Notes: a model not told the origin generated them from the letters alone. DNA of 55,691 bases from an uncultured Prochlorococcus sp. (GCA_902616595.1 CACMTJ010000007.1:1-55691), one strand, 5' to 3'. Counted from the stretch's first letter, positions 29,253-38,889 are shown. A program made the numbers and translations.

Positions 29253-29287
29253 CTTATTAATCTTTATTTCTGTCAAAGATTAATAAG
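29253..29287. terminator. Convergent hairpin between infB and the DUF3493 gene
   Basis: A perfect 13-bp inverted repeat (CTTATTAATCTTT / AAAGATTAATAAG) has a 9-nt loop, 12 nt after the infB stop and spanning the DUF3493 stop codon. Placed between converging genes and nearly symmetric, it probably works as a bidirectional terminator or 3'-end stabiliser. The stem is AT-rich and no long T-run follows, so termination efficiency is uncertain. Confidence 0.6.
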
Positions 29288-29493
29288 GTAGGAAATATTA
29301 CACAAGCACCCAACTGTATGAGAAGGCTATTTTGCTGTAATTCAGTCCCGCTTGCAATTCTAGAAAGCATTATTATAAGTCCCAAAAATGCAGAACCGCT
29401 AAAAGCTATCCACAATATTCTTCTCAATCCTTTGAAAGGAGCTTGGGATTCTTTTAATAATTTCTTTTTCAATTCAGGATCTATTTTTGACAT
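29257..29493 (-). CDS. DUF3493 small membrane protein
   Basis: A 78-residue protein from the ATG at 29493 (MSKIDPELKKKLLKESQAPF); an upstream TTG at 29505 would add four residues. Two hydrophobic segments (about residues 25-46 and 58-72) and the start 'P.L...L..E...P..GLRR..W.AF..SA..G' match DUF3493, conserved in cyanobacteria and chloroplast-containing eukaryotes; function unknown. Its 3' end forms one arm of the hairpin shared with infB. Confidence 0.72.
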   Translation of the reverse strand: MSKIDPELKKKLLKESQAPFKGLRRILWIAFSGSAFLGLIIMLSRIASGTELQQNSLLIQLGACVIFPTLLIFDRNKD

Positions 29494-29547
29494 AAATACT
29501 TTCAATTATAAAATTAAGTCTATATGAAAAATTCAATATTTAATCTG

Positions 29548-29619
29548 GCCGGTGTAGCTCAGAGGTAGAGCAACTGTCTCGTAAACAGTAGGTCATTGGT
29601 TCAATTCCAATTATCGGCA
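29548..29619 (+). tRNA. trnT-CGU: tRNA-Thr (anticodon CGT)
   Basis: A complete 72-nt cloverleaf. Acceptor GCCGGTG pairs with TATCGGC (two G-U pairs). The D stem is GCTC/GAGC with loop AGAGGTA, the anticodon stem is ACTGT/ACAGT with loop CTCGTAA (anticodon CGT, reading ACG), the variable loop is AGGTC, and the T stem ATTGG/CCAAT has loop TTCAATT. The discriminator is A and CCA is not encoded. It lies between the DUF3493 and glycosyltransferase genes, 18 bp before the latter. Confidence 0.96.
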
Positions 29620-29637
29620 CTTACTTAGCTAATTAAA

Positions 29638-31191
29638 ATGGTTAATAAAATTTTAAAATTAAGATATCTTTTTAAATTATTTGTTTTTATTCCTCTCATA
29701 TTTTCTTTTGGCAAAAGAAGTTATATTGCCTTTGATGAAGGTTTTTATGCACTACAAGCTAGATGGATATTAGAAAAAGGTAACTGGTCAATTCCACTTT
29801 GGTGGGACGAATATGTTTTAGACAGAACAATAGGATTACAGTTTTTAATAGCAAAGTCACAAGACTTATTTGGAAGAAATATTTTTTCTGCATATCTACC
29901 AACAACAGTAGCTTCAATATTGATGCTATTTACAACTTATAAATTACACGAAGAATTATTTAATAAAAAATATGCAATTATATCTCCACTAATCCTTGCC
30001 ACTACATATCTATGGTTTGATTACTCACACTTAGCAACTCAAGATATTATTTATTCATGTTTAGTAACTATTGGAATATTAGCTTTAGTCAAAATAAAAA
30101 GTAAAAATAACAAACTCTATATTCTGCTTTTTGGAATTTGGATTGGTTTAGCTTTTATGATGAAAACTTTTTTAGTTTTAGTACCTTTATTATCACTCAT
30201 ACCATATATTCTTTTAAAAAAAAATTTTTTATTCATCAAATTCTTTTGGCTAGGACTACTAATTGGATTTATTCCTTTTTTTTTCTGGACGTTTTCTATC
30301 AACTCTTATTTAGACAAAAATATTATTTTTTACTTAGTCGAAAAGTTTAACTTTCTATCAAGTAAAAATACTTTTACAAATCCTTTCTATTATTATTTCT
30401 GGAATGTGCCCGTAACATTTCTGCCATGGAGTTTTTTCGCAATTATTGGCACAATATACAATATTTCTCAAAGTAAAGAGAATAAATATATACTCGCTTT
30501 TTTTCCCTTAATTTTATTAGCTACTCTTAGCATTTTCTCCACAAAAACACCCTACTATCCTCTACAAATCTCATCTATTTTTTCATTAAATACATATGTA
30601 GGAATAAAGTACTTATTCAATACTTATAAATATGCTCGATTTTTTATATTTATAACTTCAAAAATAATTCCATTATTTTTATTTGCCCTAACTTTTACAT
30701 ATTATTTTTTCTTTAAAGATTCAATTGACTTTAATACAAAGGAAAATACATTTATAATCCTTGGATTATTATCTTTCGGCTTATCTTGGTCATTAATAAA
30801 ACATAAAAGTTCGTTCAAAGAAATATTAATAACTCTCATAATTGGGCCTTACTTATTTACTTCATTTATTTTGCATTCAGGTTTATTCACTGATAGATCA
30901 AGAGAACTAAGAGAACAAATGGAATATGTTTCATCCCTCGATTTAGTAAAAAATCAAACGATCATGGTTGATAAAAAAGGATTCAACAATTCTCGATCGC
31001 AATCAAAAATCATAAGGATTTCTTTATCAACTCCTAAATTAGGTGGGGGGCTAAAAAGTATTAATCAGTTAAAAAAATCTGAATTAGCATGGACAACTGA
31101 CCTTAAAACAATAAAAAATAATGATGATTCTTATGAAGTGATATACGAAAATGAAGTTTTAAATCCATGGAAATTAATAATAAAAAAGTAA
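29638..31191 (+). CDS. Integral membrane glycosyltransferase (ArnT/PMT-like, GT39/GT83)
   Basis: A 517-residue protein with about ten or more hydrophobic spans and a luminal/periplasmic C-terminal tail (about 410-517). The first loop carries the acidic motif FDEGFYALQARWILE, corresponding to the catalytic (D/E)E loop of GT-C enzymes such as ArnT. Such enzymes transfer a sugar from a lipid carrier (polyprenyl phosphate) to lipid or protein on the outer face of the membrane. It lies just after tRNA-Thr and before a GT2 gene; the pair probably acts in cell-surface glycan synthesis. Acceptor unknown. Confidence 0.82.
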   Translation: MVNKILKLRYLFKLFVFIPLIFSFGKRSYIAFDEGFYALQARWILEKGNWSIPLWWDEYVLDRTIGLQFLIAKSQDLFGRNIFSAYLPTTVASILMLFTTYKLHEELFNKKYAIISPLILATTYLWFDYSHLATQDIIYSCLVTIGILALVKIKSKNNKLYILLFGIWIGLAFMMKTFLVLVPLLSLIPYILLKKNFLFIKFFWLGLLIGFIPFFFWTFSINSYLDKNIIFYLVEKFNFLSSKNTFTNPFYYYFWNVPVTFLPWSFFAIIGTIYNISQSKENKYILAFFPLILLATLSIFSTKTPYYPLQISSIFSLNTYVGIKYLFNTYKYARFFIFITSKIIPLFLFALTFTYYFFFKDSIDFNTKENTFIILGLLSFGLSWSLIKHKSSFKEILITLIIGPYLFTSFILHSGLFTDRSRELREQMEYVSSLDLVKNQTIMVDKKGFNNSRSQSKIIRISLSTPKLGGGLKSINQLKKSELAWTTDLKTIKNNDDSYEVIYENEVLNPWKLIIKK

Positions 31192-31231
31192 ATAATCCAT
31201 ATATAATGGTTGTCGTTTGTAATCTTTAATA

Positions 31232-32323
31232 ATGAGATCTGTTAAGAGTTGGAATTTAACAAATAATAAACTTCATCAATTATTTAAAGACAATAACGAA
31301 TTTATTTCTATTAAAGTCCGTGGTAATACTTGGGAGCCTATCACAAGATGGCTAAGATTAGATTCAAGAATTTTTAGAGAAATTACTAGCAAAGCAAGAA
31401 TAACTTTATGCGATATCGAATCTTTAGCAGAAATTTATAACTACAGATCAATTAGATGGAAAGCAAAAAAACTAACTCCTATTCCTACCAAGTTAATTCC
31501 AAAATCTATTAAAAATATTTTTCGGAAAATTCCAATCATAAAACAACTCGCCTACGAACTCGAAATAGTTTTTTATAAATATAGTGAAAATGTTTCTGAA
31601 CAATTAATATCAATAGTAATTCCTGCAAGAAATGAAGCTGGTAATAAAAAACTTTTAATTAATGCTTTAAATAAATTCAAAAATATACCCAATAAATTAG
31701 AAATTATTTTTGTTGAAGGTAATAGCAATGATAATACATATGAAATGTTGAGAGAATTAAAAGAAAATTTCTCAAATTTCTTTAAGATATCTCTTTTAAA
31801 ACAAACTTCTAAAGGGAAAAAAAATGCAGTAGTGGAAGGATTTAATATTTCTTCAGGTGAGACCCTCGCCATAATTGATAGTGATTTCACTGTAGATATT
31901 GATGACAGTATTGCAGCAATTTTAGAATCGACCAAAAATAAAAATATTCTTATTAATTGCGCCCGCACAACTTTTCCAATGGAAAAAGATGCGATGAGAT
32001 GGGCAAATTATATAGGAAATAGACTCTTCGCAATTTTTTTATCAATTCTTATAAATAAGTCTGTATCAGATTCACTCTGTGGAACAAAAGTTTTTTCAAG
32101 AAAGTTCTTTAAACTTATGAAACAAAACGGAAGTTGGGATTCCAAGTCTGACCCATTTGGAGACTTTACAATAATATTTGAAGCTGCGAAAAATAACATC
32201 AAAATACTAAATTATCCTGTTAGATATTACGCTAGAAAATCTGGAGCACCAAATATATCTAGATGGATAGATGGATTAAAACTTCTTAAAGTATGTTGGA
32301 TTTATATGATTTCTGATATTTGA
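31232..32323 (+). CDS. Family 2 glycosyltransferase
   Basis: A 363-residue protein. A canonical GT-A core begins at ISIVIPARNEAGN (126-138); the metal/nucleotide-sugar DxD is DSD at 216-218; SDSLCGTKVFSR and DFTIIFEAAKN follow. The first about 120 residues are a basic extension of unrecognised type. The pattern resembles polyprenyl-phosphate sugar synthases, which would supply the lipid-linked donor for the upstream GT-C enzyme (inference). No transmembrane tail is evident. Start ATG 40 bp after the upstream gene. Confidence 0.82.
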   Translation: MRSVKSWNLTNNKLHQLFKDNNEFISIKVRGNTWEPITRWLRLDSRIFREITSKARITLCDIESLAEIYNYRSIRWKAKKLTPIPTKLIPKSIKNIFRKIPIIKQLAYELEIVFYKYSENVSEQLISIVIPARNEAGNKKLLINALNKFKNIPNKLEIIFVEGNSNDNTYEMLRELKENFSNFFKISLLKQTSKGKKNAVVEGFNISSGETLAIIDSDFTVDIDDSIAAILESTKNKNILINCARTTFPMEKDAMRWANYIGNRLFAIFLSILINKSVSDSLCGTKVFSRKFFKLMKQNGSWDSKSDPFGDFTIIFEAAKNNIKILNYPVRYYARKSGAPNISRWIDGLKLLKVCWIYMISDI

Positions 32324-32430
32324 GCTATATAAAATTTTCGCGAGTATTTTCTTAGGATTTTTTAATTTCTCCAAATTAGTAATAAAGTAGTTAGATTCTT
32401 AAGTGAAATAAATTCATTAAATTTCATGAC

Positions 32431-34053
32431 ATGAATTTTAATTTGAAGTTCGAAAAATTTAATAAAAAAAATTACCAAAGAAAGCACTATGGAAAAGTAC
32501 TAACTGTAAGATTGCCTTGTAATCCAATATTTCCAATAGGGCCTATTTATTTAGCTGACCATATTCATAAATGTTTTCCAGGTTTAGAGCAGCAATTCAT
32601 TGATCTAGCAATAATTCCATCTAATAAAGTTTCCAAATATTTAGCTAGAAAAATTGATCAATTTAGACCACATCTAATCATTTTTTCATGGAGAGATATA
32701 CAAATTTATGCACCTGTTGATGGTAGAAGTGGAAATCCCCTACAAAACTCTTTTGAAGTCTTCTACTCAAAAAATATCCTTAAAAAAATTAGAGGTTCAT
32801 GGGGAGGATTAAAATTAATAGTATCTCATTATGGAGAAATATATAGAAATACTTCTTTAGTCAAGATGGGGCTAAAAAGAGCACGAAAATACAATAAAAA
32901 TGTAAAAGTTATTTTAGGAGGTGGTGCTGTTAGTGTCTTCTATGAACAATTGGGGAATCTACTCCCAAAGGGAACTGTTATTTCAGTTGGAGAGGGCGAA
33001 AATCTAATAGAAAAAATCATTAGAGGAGATTCAATAGAAGAAGAAAGATGTTACATTGCTGGACAAAAACCTCGCAACAAATTAATACATGAACAACCTT
33101 CAGGAACTGTTAAAACTGCCTGCAACTATAAATATATTAAATCAATATGGCCTGAATTCAATTGGTATATAGAAGGTGGCGATTATTACGTAGGGGTACA
33201 GACAAAAAGAGGTTGTCCTCATAATTGTTGTTTCTGTGTTTACACAGTTGTAGAAGGGAAGCAGGTTCGCATTAATCCTGTTAATGAAGTAATCAAAGAA
33301 ATGAAGCAATTATATGATCTTGGAGTAAGGGGATTTTGGTTCACTGATGCACAATTTATTCCAGCCAAAAAACATATTGAAGATGCAAAAATACTTTTAC
33401 AAGCAATTAAGGACCAAGGCTGGGACGATATTAATTGGGCTGCATACATCAGAGCAGATAATATTGATGCTGAGTTAGCTCAGCTTATGGTTGATACAGG
33501 TATGAGCTATTTTGAAATAGGAATCACGTCTGGATCTCAAGAACTTGTTAGAAAAATGAGATTAGCTTATGACCTTGAAACCGTATTAAATAATTGTAAA
33601 ATGCTTGTCAAATCAGGTTTCAAGAATCATGTTTCAGTCAATTATTCATTTAATGTTTTTGATGAAACGCCCAGCACCATAAGACAAACAATTGCCTACC
33701 ACAGAGAATTAGAAAACATTTTTGGTAAAGGCTTAGTTGATCCAGCTATATTCTTTATAGGTTTGCAACCTCACACTCTTCTTGAGAAGTACGCATTAGA
33801 GCATAAAATTTTGAAGCCAAATTATAATCCAATGAGCATGATGCCATGGACAGCGAGAAAACTTCTTTGGAATCCAGGATTACTCGGGGAAAAACTTGGT
33901 CAAGTTTGCTTAGAAGCTTTTGATAATCCAGAAGACGAATTTGGCAAAACAGTTATCGACATTCTTGAAAGAGAATATGGAAAGTCCTCCCTAAAAGAAT
34001 CCCTAAAAGTCCGTCCTTTATCAGAAAGGAAATTAGCTCATTCTAAACAATAA
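32431..34053 (+). CDS. Radical SAM protein with B12-binding-like N-terminal domain
   Basis: A 540-residue protein. The radical SAM cluster cysteines are C262, C266 and C269 in GCPHNCCFC. The preceding about 250 residues look like the Rossmann-type cobalamin-binding domain of BchE/MiaB-related proteins (PNPIFPIGPIYLA-type start; VILGGGAVS; VISVGEGE), though the classical DxHxxG B12 motif is not evident. The C-terminal third is helical. Family members include methyltransferases, cyclases and oxidoreductases; the reaction cannot be named. It follows two glycosyltransferase genes on the same strand, which may suggest a modified lipid or sugar substrate. Confidence 0.82.
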   Translation: MNFNLKFEKFNKKNYQRKHYGKVLTVRLPCNPIFPIGPIYLADHIHKCFPGLEQQFIDLAIIPSNKVSKYLARKIDQFRPHLIIFSWRDIQIYAPVDGRSGNPLQNSFEVFYSKNILKKIRGSWGGLKLIVSHYGEIYRNTSLVKMGLKRARKYNKNVKVILGGGAVSVFYEQLGNLLPKGTVISVGEGENLIEKIIRGDSIEEERCYIAGQKPRNKLIHEQPSGTVKTACNYKYIKSIWPEFNWYIEGGDYYVGVQTKRGCPHNCCFCVYTVVEGKQVRINPVNEVIKEMKQLYDLGVRGFWFTDAQFIPAKKHIEDAKILLQAIKDQGWDDINWAAYIRADNIDAELAQLMVDTGMSYFEIGITSGSQELVRKMRLAYDLETVLNNCKMLVKSGFKNHVSVNYSFNVFDETPSTIRQTIAYHRELENIFGKGLVDPAIFFIGLQPHTLLEKYALEHKILKPNYNPMSMMPWTARKLLWNPGLLGEKLGQVCLEAFDNPEDEFGKTVIDILEREYGKSSLKESLKVRPLSERKLAHSKQ

Positions 34054-34065
34054 ATTTAACTATAA

Positions 34066-34383
34066 TTAATCCTCTTTCTCAATTGAACTAGAAATTCCTT
34101 TAGATTTTAATGATTCTGAGTAAAATTCTGCTGGCTCTAAATCACAAACAATTACTAAACCCACCCCAGTATTGTGTGCCTCAAGCATTATGGCAATAGC
34201 ATCTTGTTCGCTTAATTGCGGCACAACCTCTCGTAGTGAAATAGTTACATACTCCATAGAATTAACTGGATCATTATGAAGTAAAACCTTATATTTTGGA
34301 GATTTATTTTTTAATTCAGCAGGTTTCTTTTCAATCACTGCTGAATTATTATTTACACCTTGTTCTAACTTTATAGATAGCAT
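34066..34383 (-). CDS. clpS: ATP-dependent Clp protease adaptor ClpS
   Basis: A 105-residue adaptor. A flexible N-terminus (about 1-28) is followed by the ClpS fold with KYKVLLHNDPVNSMEYV, the N-degron pocket region, and EAHNTGVGLVIVCDLEPAEFY. It hands N-end-rule substrates to ClpC/ClpP in the cytosol. Cyanobacteria may carry a second, shorter paralogue; this looks like the standard form. Convergent with the radical SAM gene 12 bp away and 32 bp downstream of dapL on the same strand. Confidence 0.92.
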   Translation of the reverse strand: MLSIKLEQGVNNNSAVIEKKPAELKNKSPKYKVLLHNDPVNSMEYVTISLREVVPQLSEQDAIAIMLEAHNTGVGLVIVCDLEPAEFYSESLKSKGISSSIEKED

Positions 34384-34415
34384 TAAATTTATTAGAGTTT
34401 AATTTGTACTAATAA

Positions 34416-35642
34416 TTATATATTAATTATTCTTTCCATTGCATCAAGGACGTTTGATCGTGAGTTGAATGCTGACAAACGAAAATAACCCTCTCCTGCT
34501 AATCCAAATCCGCTCCCAGGTGTTCCCACTACACTAACTTTTTGGAGAAGGAAATCAAAAAAGTCCCATGATGTCATTTGATCTGGAACTTTAATCCAGA
34601 TATAAGGAGCATTGTCCCCACCATAAACTTTATATCCTGAATTCTGAAGTTTATTTTTCATTATTTTTGCATTTTCCATATAAAAATCAATTAATCCTCT
34701 CACCTGTTTCTTCCCTTCAAGAGAATAAACAGCCTCTGCTCCTTTCTGAACCACATAACTTACTCCATTGAACTTTGTAGATTGTCGCCTATTCCAAAGA
34801 GGCCATAACTCTATTTCCTCATTTGTTGAGCTGAAACCTTTGAGATTTTTAGGTATTACTGTAAAAGCACATCTAACTCCAGTGAATCCTGCATTCTTTG
34901 AAAAAGATCTAAATTCAATAGCACAATCCTTTGCTCCCTCAATCTCATATATTGAATGTGGAATATCATTATCTTGAATAAATGCTTCATAAGCTGCATC
35001 AAAAAGTATTAGGGATTTGTTTTGGAGAGCATAGTCAACCCAATTTTTCAATTCTGCTTTATTAATCGTTGCTCCAGTCGGATTATTAGGAAAACAAAGA
35101 TATAAAATATCAACTTTTTTTTCAGGTAGTTCTGGCAGAAAGTTATTCCCCTCGTTTATTGCAAGATATGTCAATCCTTGATAAGTTCCATTTTCAAGAG
35201 AATTGCCAGTTCTACCTGTCATAACGTTACTATCAACATATACTGGGTAAACAGGATCTGTTACAGCAATTGAATTATCTTTGCCAAGAATATCTAAAAT
35301 ATTGCTACTATCGCATTTTGAACCATCAGAAATAAAGATTTCCTCTGGTGAAATTTGACAGCCTCTCGAAATAAAATCATTCTCAGATATTTTTTCTCTC
35401 AGCCAAGAATATCCTTGTTCTGGTCCATAACCTTTGAAACCATCTGTTGTTCCCATTTCATCTAAAGCTTTACTCATAGCCTCTATGCATGCTCTAGGTA
35501 ATGGTTCTGTAACATCTCCAATACCAAGCTTAATAATTTCAGCACTCTTATTTGATTGAGAATACATTTTTACCCTTTTAGCAATTTCAGGGAATAAATA
35601 GCCTGCTTTGAGTTTTAAATAATTTTCGTTTACTTGAACCAC
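34416..35642 (-). CDS. dapL: LL-diaminopimelate aminotransferase DapL
   Basis: A 408-residue class I/II PLP aminotransferase converting tetrahydrodipicolinate directly to LL-diaminopimelate, the lysine/peptidoglycan route of cyanobacteria and plants. Marks: [11 protein letters not shown] (39-49), [13 protein letters not shown] (132-144), FPNNPTGA (184-191), FDAAYEAF (214-221), and the PLP lysine K249 in [10 protein letters not shown], with [10 protein letters not shown] after it. This is the DapL-specific pattern rather than generic AspC. Length normal. Confidence 0.96.
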   Translation of the reverse strand: MVQVNENYLKLKAGYLFPEIAKRVKMYSQSNKSAEIIKLGIGDVTEPLPRACIEAMSKALDEMGTTDGFKGYGPEQGYSWLREKISENDFISRGCQISPEEIFISDGSKCDSSNILDILGKDNSIAVTDPVYPVYVDSNVMTGRTGNSLENGTYQGLTYLAINEGNNFLPELPEKKVDILYLCFPNNPTGATINKAELKNWVDYALQNKSLILFDAAYEAFIQDNDIPHSIYEIEGAKDCAIEFRSFSKNAGFTGVRCAFTVIPKNLKGFSSTNEEIELWPLWNRRQSTKFNGVSYVVQKGAEAVYSLEGKKQVRGLIDFYMENAKIMKNKLQNSGYKVYGGDNAPYIWIKVPDQMTSWDFFDFLLQKVSVVGTPGSGFGLAGEGYFRLSAFNSRSNVLDAMERIINI

Positions 35643-35934
35643 TTTAGATAAAAAATTTCACCAGTACTTAGAATAATGTATTTATGTGCTTTAGTGGTGA
35701 TTAGATGTTAAAGTTATTTTAGTTATGATTAATTTAAGAGATAATCATAGCTGTGAAATCAATTTAAATTAGTTTGAAAATCGTTTAAAGCTTTATAAAT
35801 TGCAGAATTTAATCACATTAACTTTATTAAATTCAAAAAAGTAAATATTAATAGATAAAAAGCTTTATTAAAAGATAAAAGCTAATTCTTTAATTTAGAA
35901 ATTTTCAAAATCCAAATCATTCAGAATCAATTAT
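35643..35934 (+). promoter_or_regulatory. AU-rich leader/promoter region upstream of rne
   Basis: A 292-bp interval between divergent dapL and rne without a credible gene. It contains an 8-bp perfect inverted repeat (TATGATTA 35724-35731 / TAATCATA 35742-35749, 10-nt loop) and AGCTTTATT-rich sequence near 35868. RNase E messages are commonly autoregulated by cleavage in AU-rich 5' leaders, and Prochlorococcus rne is reported to have an alternative short leader made during phage infection. The region suits that role, but the cleavage sites are not identifiable by eye. Confidence 0.45.
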
Positions 35935-37761
35935 ATGTCTCAGCAAATTATCATCGCTGAGCAGGCTCGAATAGCAGCACTACTCACAGATGATCGAGTT
36001 GATGAATTAGTCGTCGCACAAGGTCAATATCAAATTGGCGATATTTTTTTAGGAACAGTTGAAAATGTTCTCCCAGGCATCGATGCCGCTTTTATAAATA
36101 TTGGAGAAAGTGAGAAAAATGGATTCATCCATGTTTCAGATTTAGGTCCACTAAGACTTAAAAAAGGGACATTTGGAATAACTGAATTACTAGAACCAAA
36201 GCAAAAAGTTCTAGTACAGGTAATAAAGGAACCCACAGGATCAAAAGGTCCCAGACTAACTGGAAGTATTTCGATCCCAGGAAAATACCTGATATTACAG
36301 CCATATGGCCAAGGAGTAAATATTTCGAGAAAAATAAATACAGAAACAGAACGGAGCCGTTTGAAAGCTCTTGGAGTTTTGATAAAACCACCTAGCACAG
36401 GCTTGTTATTTAGAACAGAGGCTGAAAAAATAAAAGAAGAACTTCTAATTGAAGATTTAGAACAACTAACTCAACAATGGGAAAATATACTAAAAATTTC
36501 TGAAGCTTCTAATCCGCCAAATTTAATAAAAAGAGATGATGATTTCTCTCTTAAGATCTTGAGAGATCATATTAAAGAATCAACTAAAAGCATAATTATT
36601 GATAGTAAATTTTCAGTTGCAAGGGCAAAAGATTTTTTAATAAATTATGCATCCGATATAGATATTGAATTTCACGACAACAGTTTAAACCAACATATTT
36701 TCGAAAAGTACGAAATTAGGAAGACAATTCAAAAAGCTCTCCAGCCGAGAGTAGATCTTCCTTCAGGAGGTTATATCATTATCGAACCTACTGAAGCTTT
36801 AACAGTAATCGATGTAAACTCTGGATCATTTACAAGATCCGCAAACTCAAGACAAACCGTTTTGTGGACAAACTGCGAAGCAGCAGTTGAAATATCAAGG
36901 CAAATGAAATTAAGAAATATTGGTGGAGTTATAGTAGTAGATTTTATTGATATGGAATCTAGAAGAGATCAATTTCAGTTACTTGAGCATTTTACCTCAG
37001 CAATAAAAGATGATTCTGCTAGGCCTCAAATAGCTCAGCTTACTGAATTAGGCTTAGTAGAGCTAACCAGAAAAAGACAAGGTCAAAATATATATGAATT
37101 ATTCGGCAAAAAATGTTCTACATGCGATGGTACCGGACATGTAGAAAATATTTTAAATAACGAAATTTCTAACTTCAAAATTAAAAATATTGAAAATAAA
37201 TCTAATCAATCAAACAATCTAAAAGCTATAGCTACAGATACTTATCAATCAACTGATGGGCAGGAAAAAATAATTGACAATGAATTAATTAACTCCAAAG
37301 ATCCAAGTAAAGAGAATTCTTCTAATAAAAAAGAAAAAGAGAATGATGATGATAATTTGAACCAATCAAATTCAAAAGAAAAAAATATAGTAACAGTCGA
37401 TCTTACAAATGAAGAAAAAATTGTTTTCAGTCAATTAGGTATTAATCCACTTATAAAGTTAGGTAAAGAATATCTCACCAGCAATAATTTTGTGCGTTTA
37501 AAAGAAAGTAATAAAGAAACGGAAAAACCCTTAGATAATAATAAAACAAAAGCAAAGCAAATTAAGAAAATCTCAAAATCGGGAGAAGATAAGATTCAAA
37601 TTAAAATTGAAGCAAATGCAAATTCTAAAGATAAATCAACAAATAAAACCAATGAAAATAATGCAGTTTTGTTTACTGATAAAAAGGATGAAATTGAACT
37701 TACAGATGAGCTAAACAATGCAAGAAAAAAAAGAAGACGATCTTCAGCAAGCATTGAATAA
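35935..37761 (+). CDS. rne: Ribonuclease E/G
   Basis: A 608-residue endoribonuclease starting RNA decay and processing. An S1 domain lies at about 35-115; the DNase I-like catalytic domain holds D293 (VIDVNSG) and D336 (VVDFIDME); the zinc-link cysteines are C394 and C397 (CSTC). The C-terminal about 205 residues are polar and disordered with one conserved island ([21 protein letters not shown], about 490-510). The tail ends in a basic ARKKRRRSS cluster, resembling the cyanobacterial C-terminal arginine motif that recruits polynucleotide phosphorylase. rnhB overlaps its last 44 nt. Confidence 0.96.
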   Translation: MSQQIIIAEQARIAALLTDDRVDELVVAQGQYQIGDIFLGTVENVLPGIDAAFINIGESEKNGFIHVSDLGPLRLKKGTFGITELLEPKQKVLVQVIKEPTGSKGPRLTGSISIPGKYLILQPYGQGVNISRKINTETERSRLKALGVLIKPPSTGLLFRTEAEKIKEELLIEDLEQLTQQWENILKISEASNPPNLIKRDDDFSLKILRDHIKESTKSIIIDSKFSVARAKDFLINYASDIDIEFHDNSLNQHIFEKYEIRKTIQKALQPRVDLPSGGYIIIEPTEALTVIDVNSGSFTRSANSRQTVLWTNCEAAVEISRQMKLRNIGGVIVVDFIDMESRRDQFQLLEHFTSAIKDDSARPQIAQLTELGLVELTRKRQGQNIYELFGKKCSTCDGTGHVENILNNEISNFKIKNIENKSNQSNNLKAIATDTYQSTDGQEKIIDNELINSKDPSKENSSNKKEKENDDDNLNQSNSKEKNIVTVDLTNEEKIVFSQLGINPLIKLGKEYLTSNNFVRLKESNKETEKPLDNNKTKAKQIKKISKSGEDKIQIKIEANANSKDKSTNKTNENNAVLFTDKKDEIELTDELNNARKKRRRSSASIE

Positions 37762-38335
37762 AGTATTCGAAGTTGGAATAGATGAAGTTGGGAGGGGAGC
37801 AATTTTTGGTCCAGTTTTTGCAGCAGCTGTAGTATTAACTGAAAAAAATAAATTAATCTTAAAACAATTTGGAGTAACAGATAGTAAAAAACTAACTCCC
37901 AAAAAAAGAAAATTACTTTTACCAAAAATTTTAATACTCTCTTCAAATTATGGAATTGGGCAATCTTCGGCCAGAGAAATAGATAAGTTAGGTATCAGGG
38001 TTGCAACAGAACTTTCAATGATAAGAGCTTTAAAAAAATTAAAAGAAAAGCCATCCGAATTAATAATTGATGGTCCCTTATTATTAAGGGCATGGGACGG
38101 AATTCAGAAAAACATAATATCTGGAGACTCAAAGTTTATCTCGATAGCTTCAGCAAGCATAGTTGCCAAAGTTTGTCGCGACAATCTAATGGAGAGGTTA
38201 GAAAAAAAATACTCAGGATACTTGATATTTAAAAATAAAGGTTATGGAACCAGAGAGCACCTTTCATTAATCAAAAAAAATGGAATAACTAATCTTCATA
38301 GGAAAAGTTTTTTAAAGAAATCAAAACTTGTTTAA
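37718..38335 (+). CDS. rnhB: Ribonuclease HII
   Basis: A 205-residue enzyme that cleaves RNA in RNA/DNA hybrids and single ribonucleotides in DNA. The catalytic DE pair is D22-E23 in GIDEVGRG; later motifs include [30 protein letters not shown] and GYGTREH. The only in-frame ATG before the active site is at 37718, inside rne, so the genes overlap by 44 nt in different frames. The 3' end overlaps the convergent DUF1997 gene by 15 bp. Confidence 0.95.
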   Translation: MQEKKEDDLQQALNKVFEVGIDEVGRGAIFGPVFAAAVVLTEKNKLILKQFGVTDSKKLTPKKRKLLLPKILILSSNYGIGQSSAREIDKLGIRVATELSMIRALKKLKEKPSELIIDGPLLLRAWDGIQKNIISGDSKFISIASASIVAKVCRDNLMERLEKKYSGYLIFKNKGYGTREHLSLIKKNGITNLHRKSFLKKSKLV

Positions 38336-38839
38336 TTCACACCAATCTAAAAAATCTTTTACGAGTTGCTGTTGAACCCTTGACTTTATACCCAACAAAA
38401 TCCCATTTAATACCGAATGACCAGTAGATTCCAAAATTTTCTTTGGTACAAGTTTTAGTAGAGGGGGTTGGCTAACAGATACTCCAAGAAGCGCCTCACC
38501 TTCTAACCCAATATCAGTTGCTTCCAAATTCGCTTTCAATATAAGATTAAAATCATCTATTATCCCTAAACCATCTAATGTACTTTCAAGGGCACTCATT
38601 TTTAAGATTCCATTTTTATTTTCTACCCCAATTGAGACAACAGGGTTAATATCTAATTGAAAAACCTTAAAACTTGTTACTGTATACTTATATCTACCTA
38701 CTCCTTCTGGTACTAATTTTTTGGAGTCAAGCATTGCTCCAACAACTCTTTCTTCTTCCAAAAGATATTTAGAAAGATATTCTTTATTACGTGTTACAGA
38801 GAGTTTTAGTTTCTGTTTAGCATCAAAAGACAATAGCAT
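38321..38839 (-). CDS. DUF1997 family protein
   Basis: A 172-residue soluble protein of a family conserved in cyanobacteria and plastids. The pattern '[13 protein letters not shown]....YL....R.V.ALLD...L...G.GRYRYTV..F.VFQL...PVV' with an L.AEG.L.V..S.P.LLKL.P....E.TG...L..IL..IK.R' ending matches DUF1997. The fold resembles lipid- or polyketide-binding SRPBCC-like proteins, but the function is unknown. It diverges from pheA across 50 bp and its tail overlaps rnhB by 15 bp. Confidence 0.72.
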   Translation of the reverse strand: MLLSFDAKQKLKLSVTRNKEYLSKYLLEEERVVGAMLDSKKLVPEGVGRYKYTVTSFKVFQLDINPVVSIGVENKNGILKMSALESTLDGLGIIDDFNLILKANLEATDIGLEGEALLGVSVSQPPLLKLVPKKILESTGHSVLNGILLGIKSRVQQQLVKDFLDWCELNKF

Positions 38840-38889
38840 TTTCTATATTCCTCCAATGCTTATTTGATCTCATTTTCTTACGATTAATC

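Noticed and set aside
31573..31968. 131-codon open frame on the minus strand
   Set aside because: Antisense to the GT2 catalytic core; no motifs.
29548..34053. tRNA-Thr as an integration (att) site of a mobile island
   Set aside because: No repeated 3' tRNA segment, integrase or phage gene was found downstream; kept only as a synteny question.
36030..36398. 122-codon open frame on the minus strand
   Set aside because: Entirely antisense to the conserved S1/5' sensor part of rne; composition is that of a shadow frame.
37596..37946. 116-codon Leu/Phe-rich open frame on the minus strand resembling a membrane protein
   Set aside because: Antisense to Lys/Asn-rich rne tail and rnhB; hydrophobicity is the expected mirror of A-rich coding DNA.
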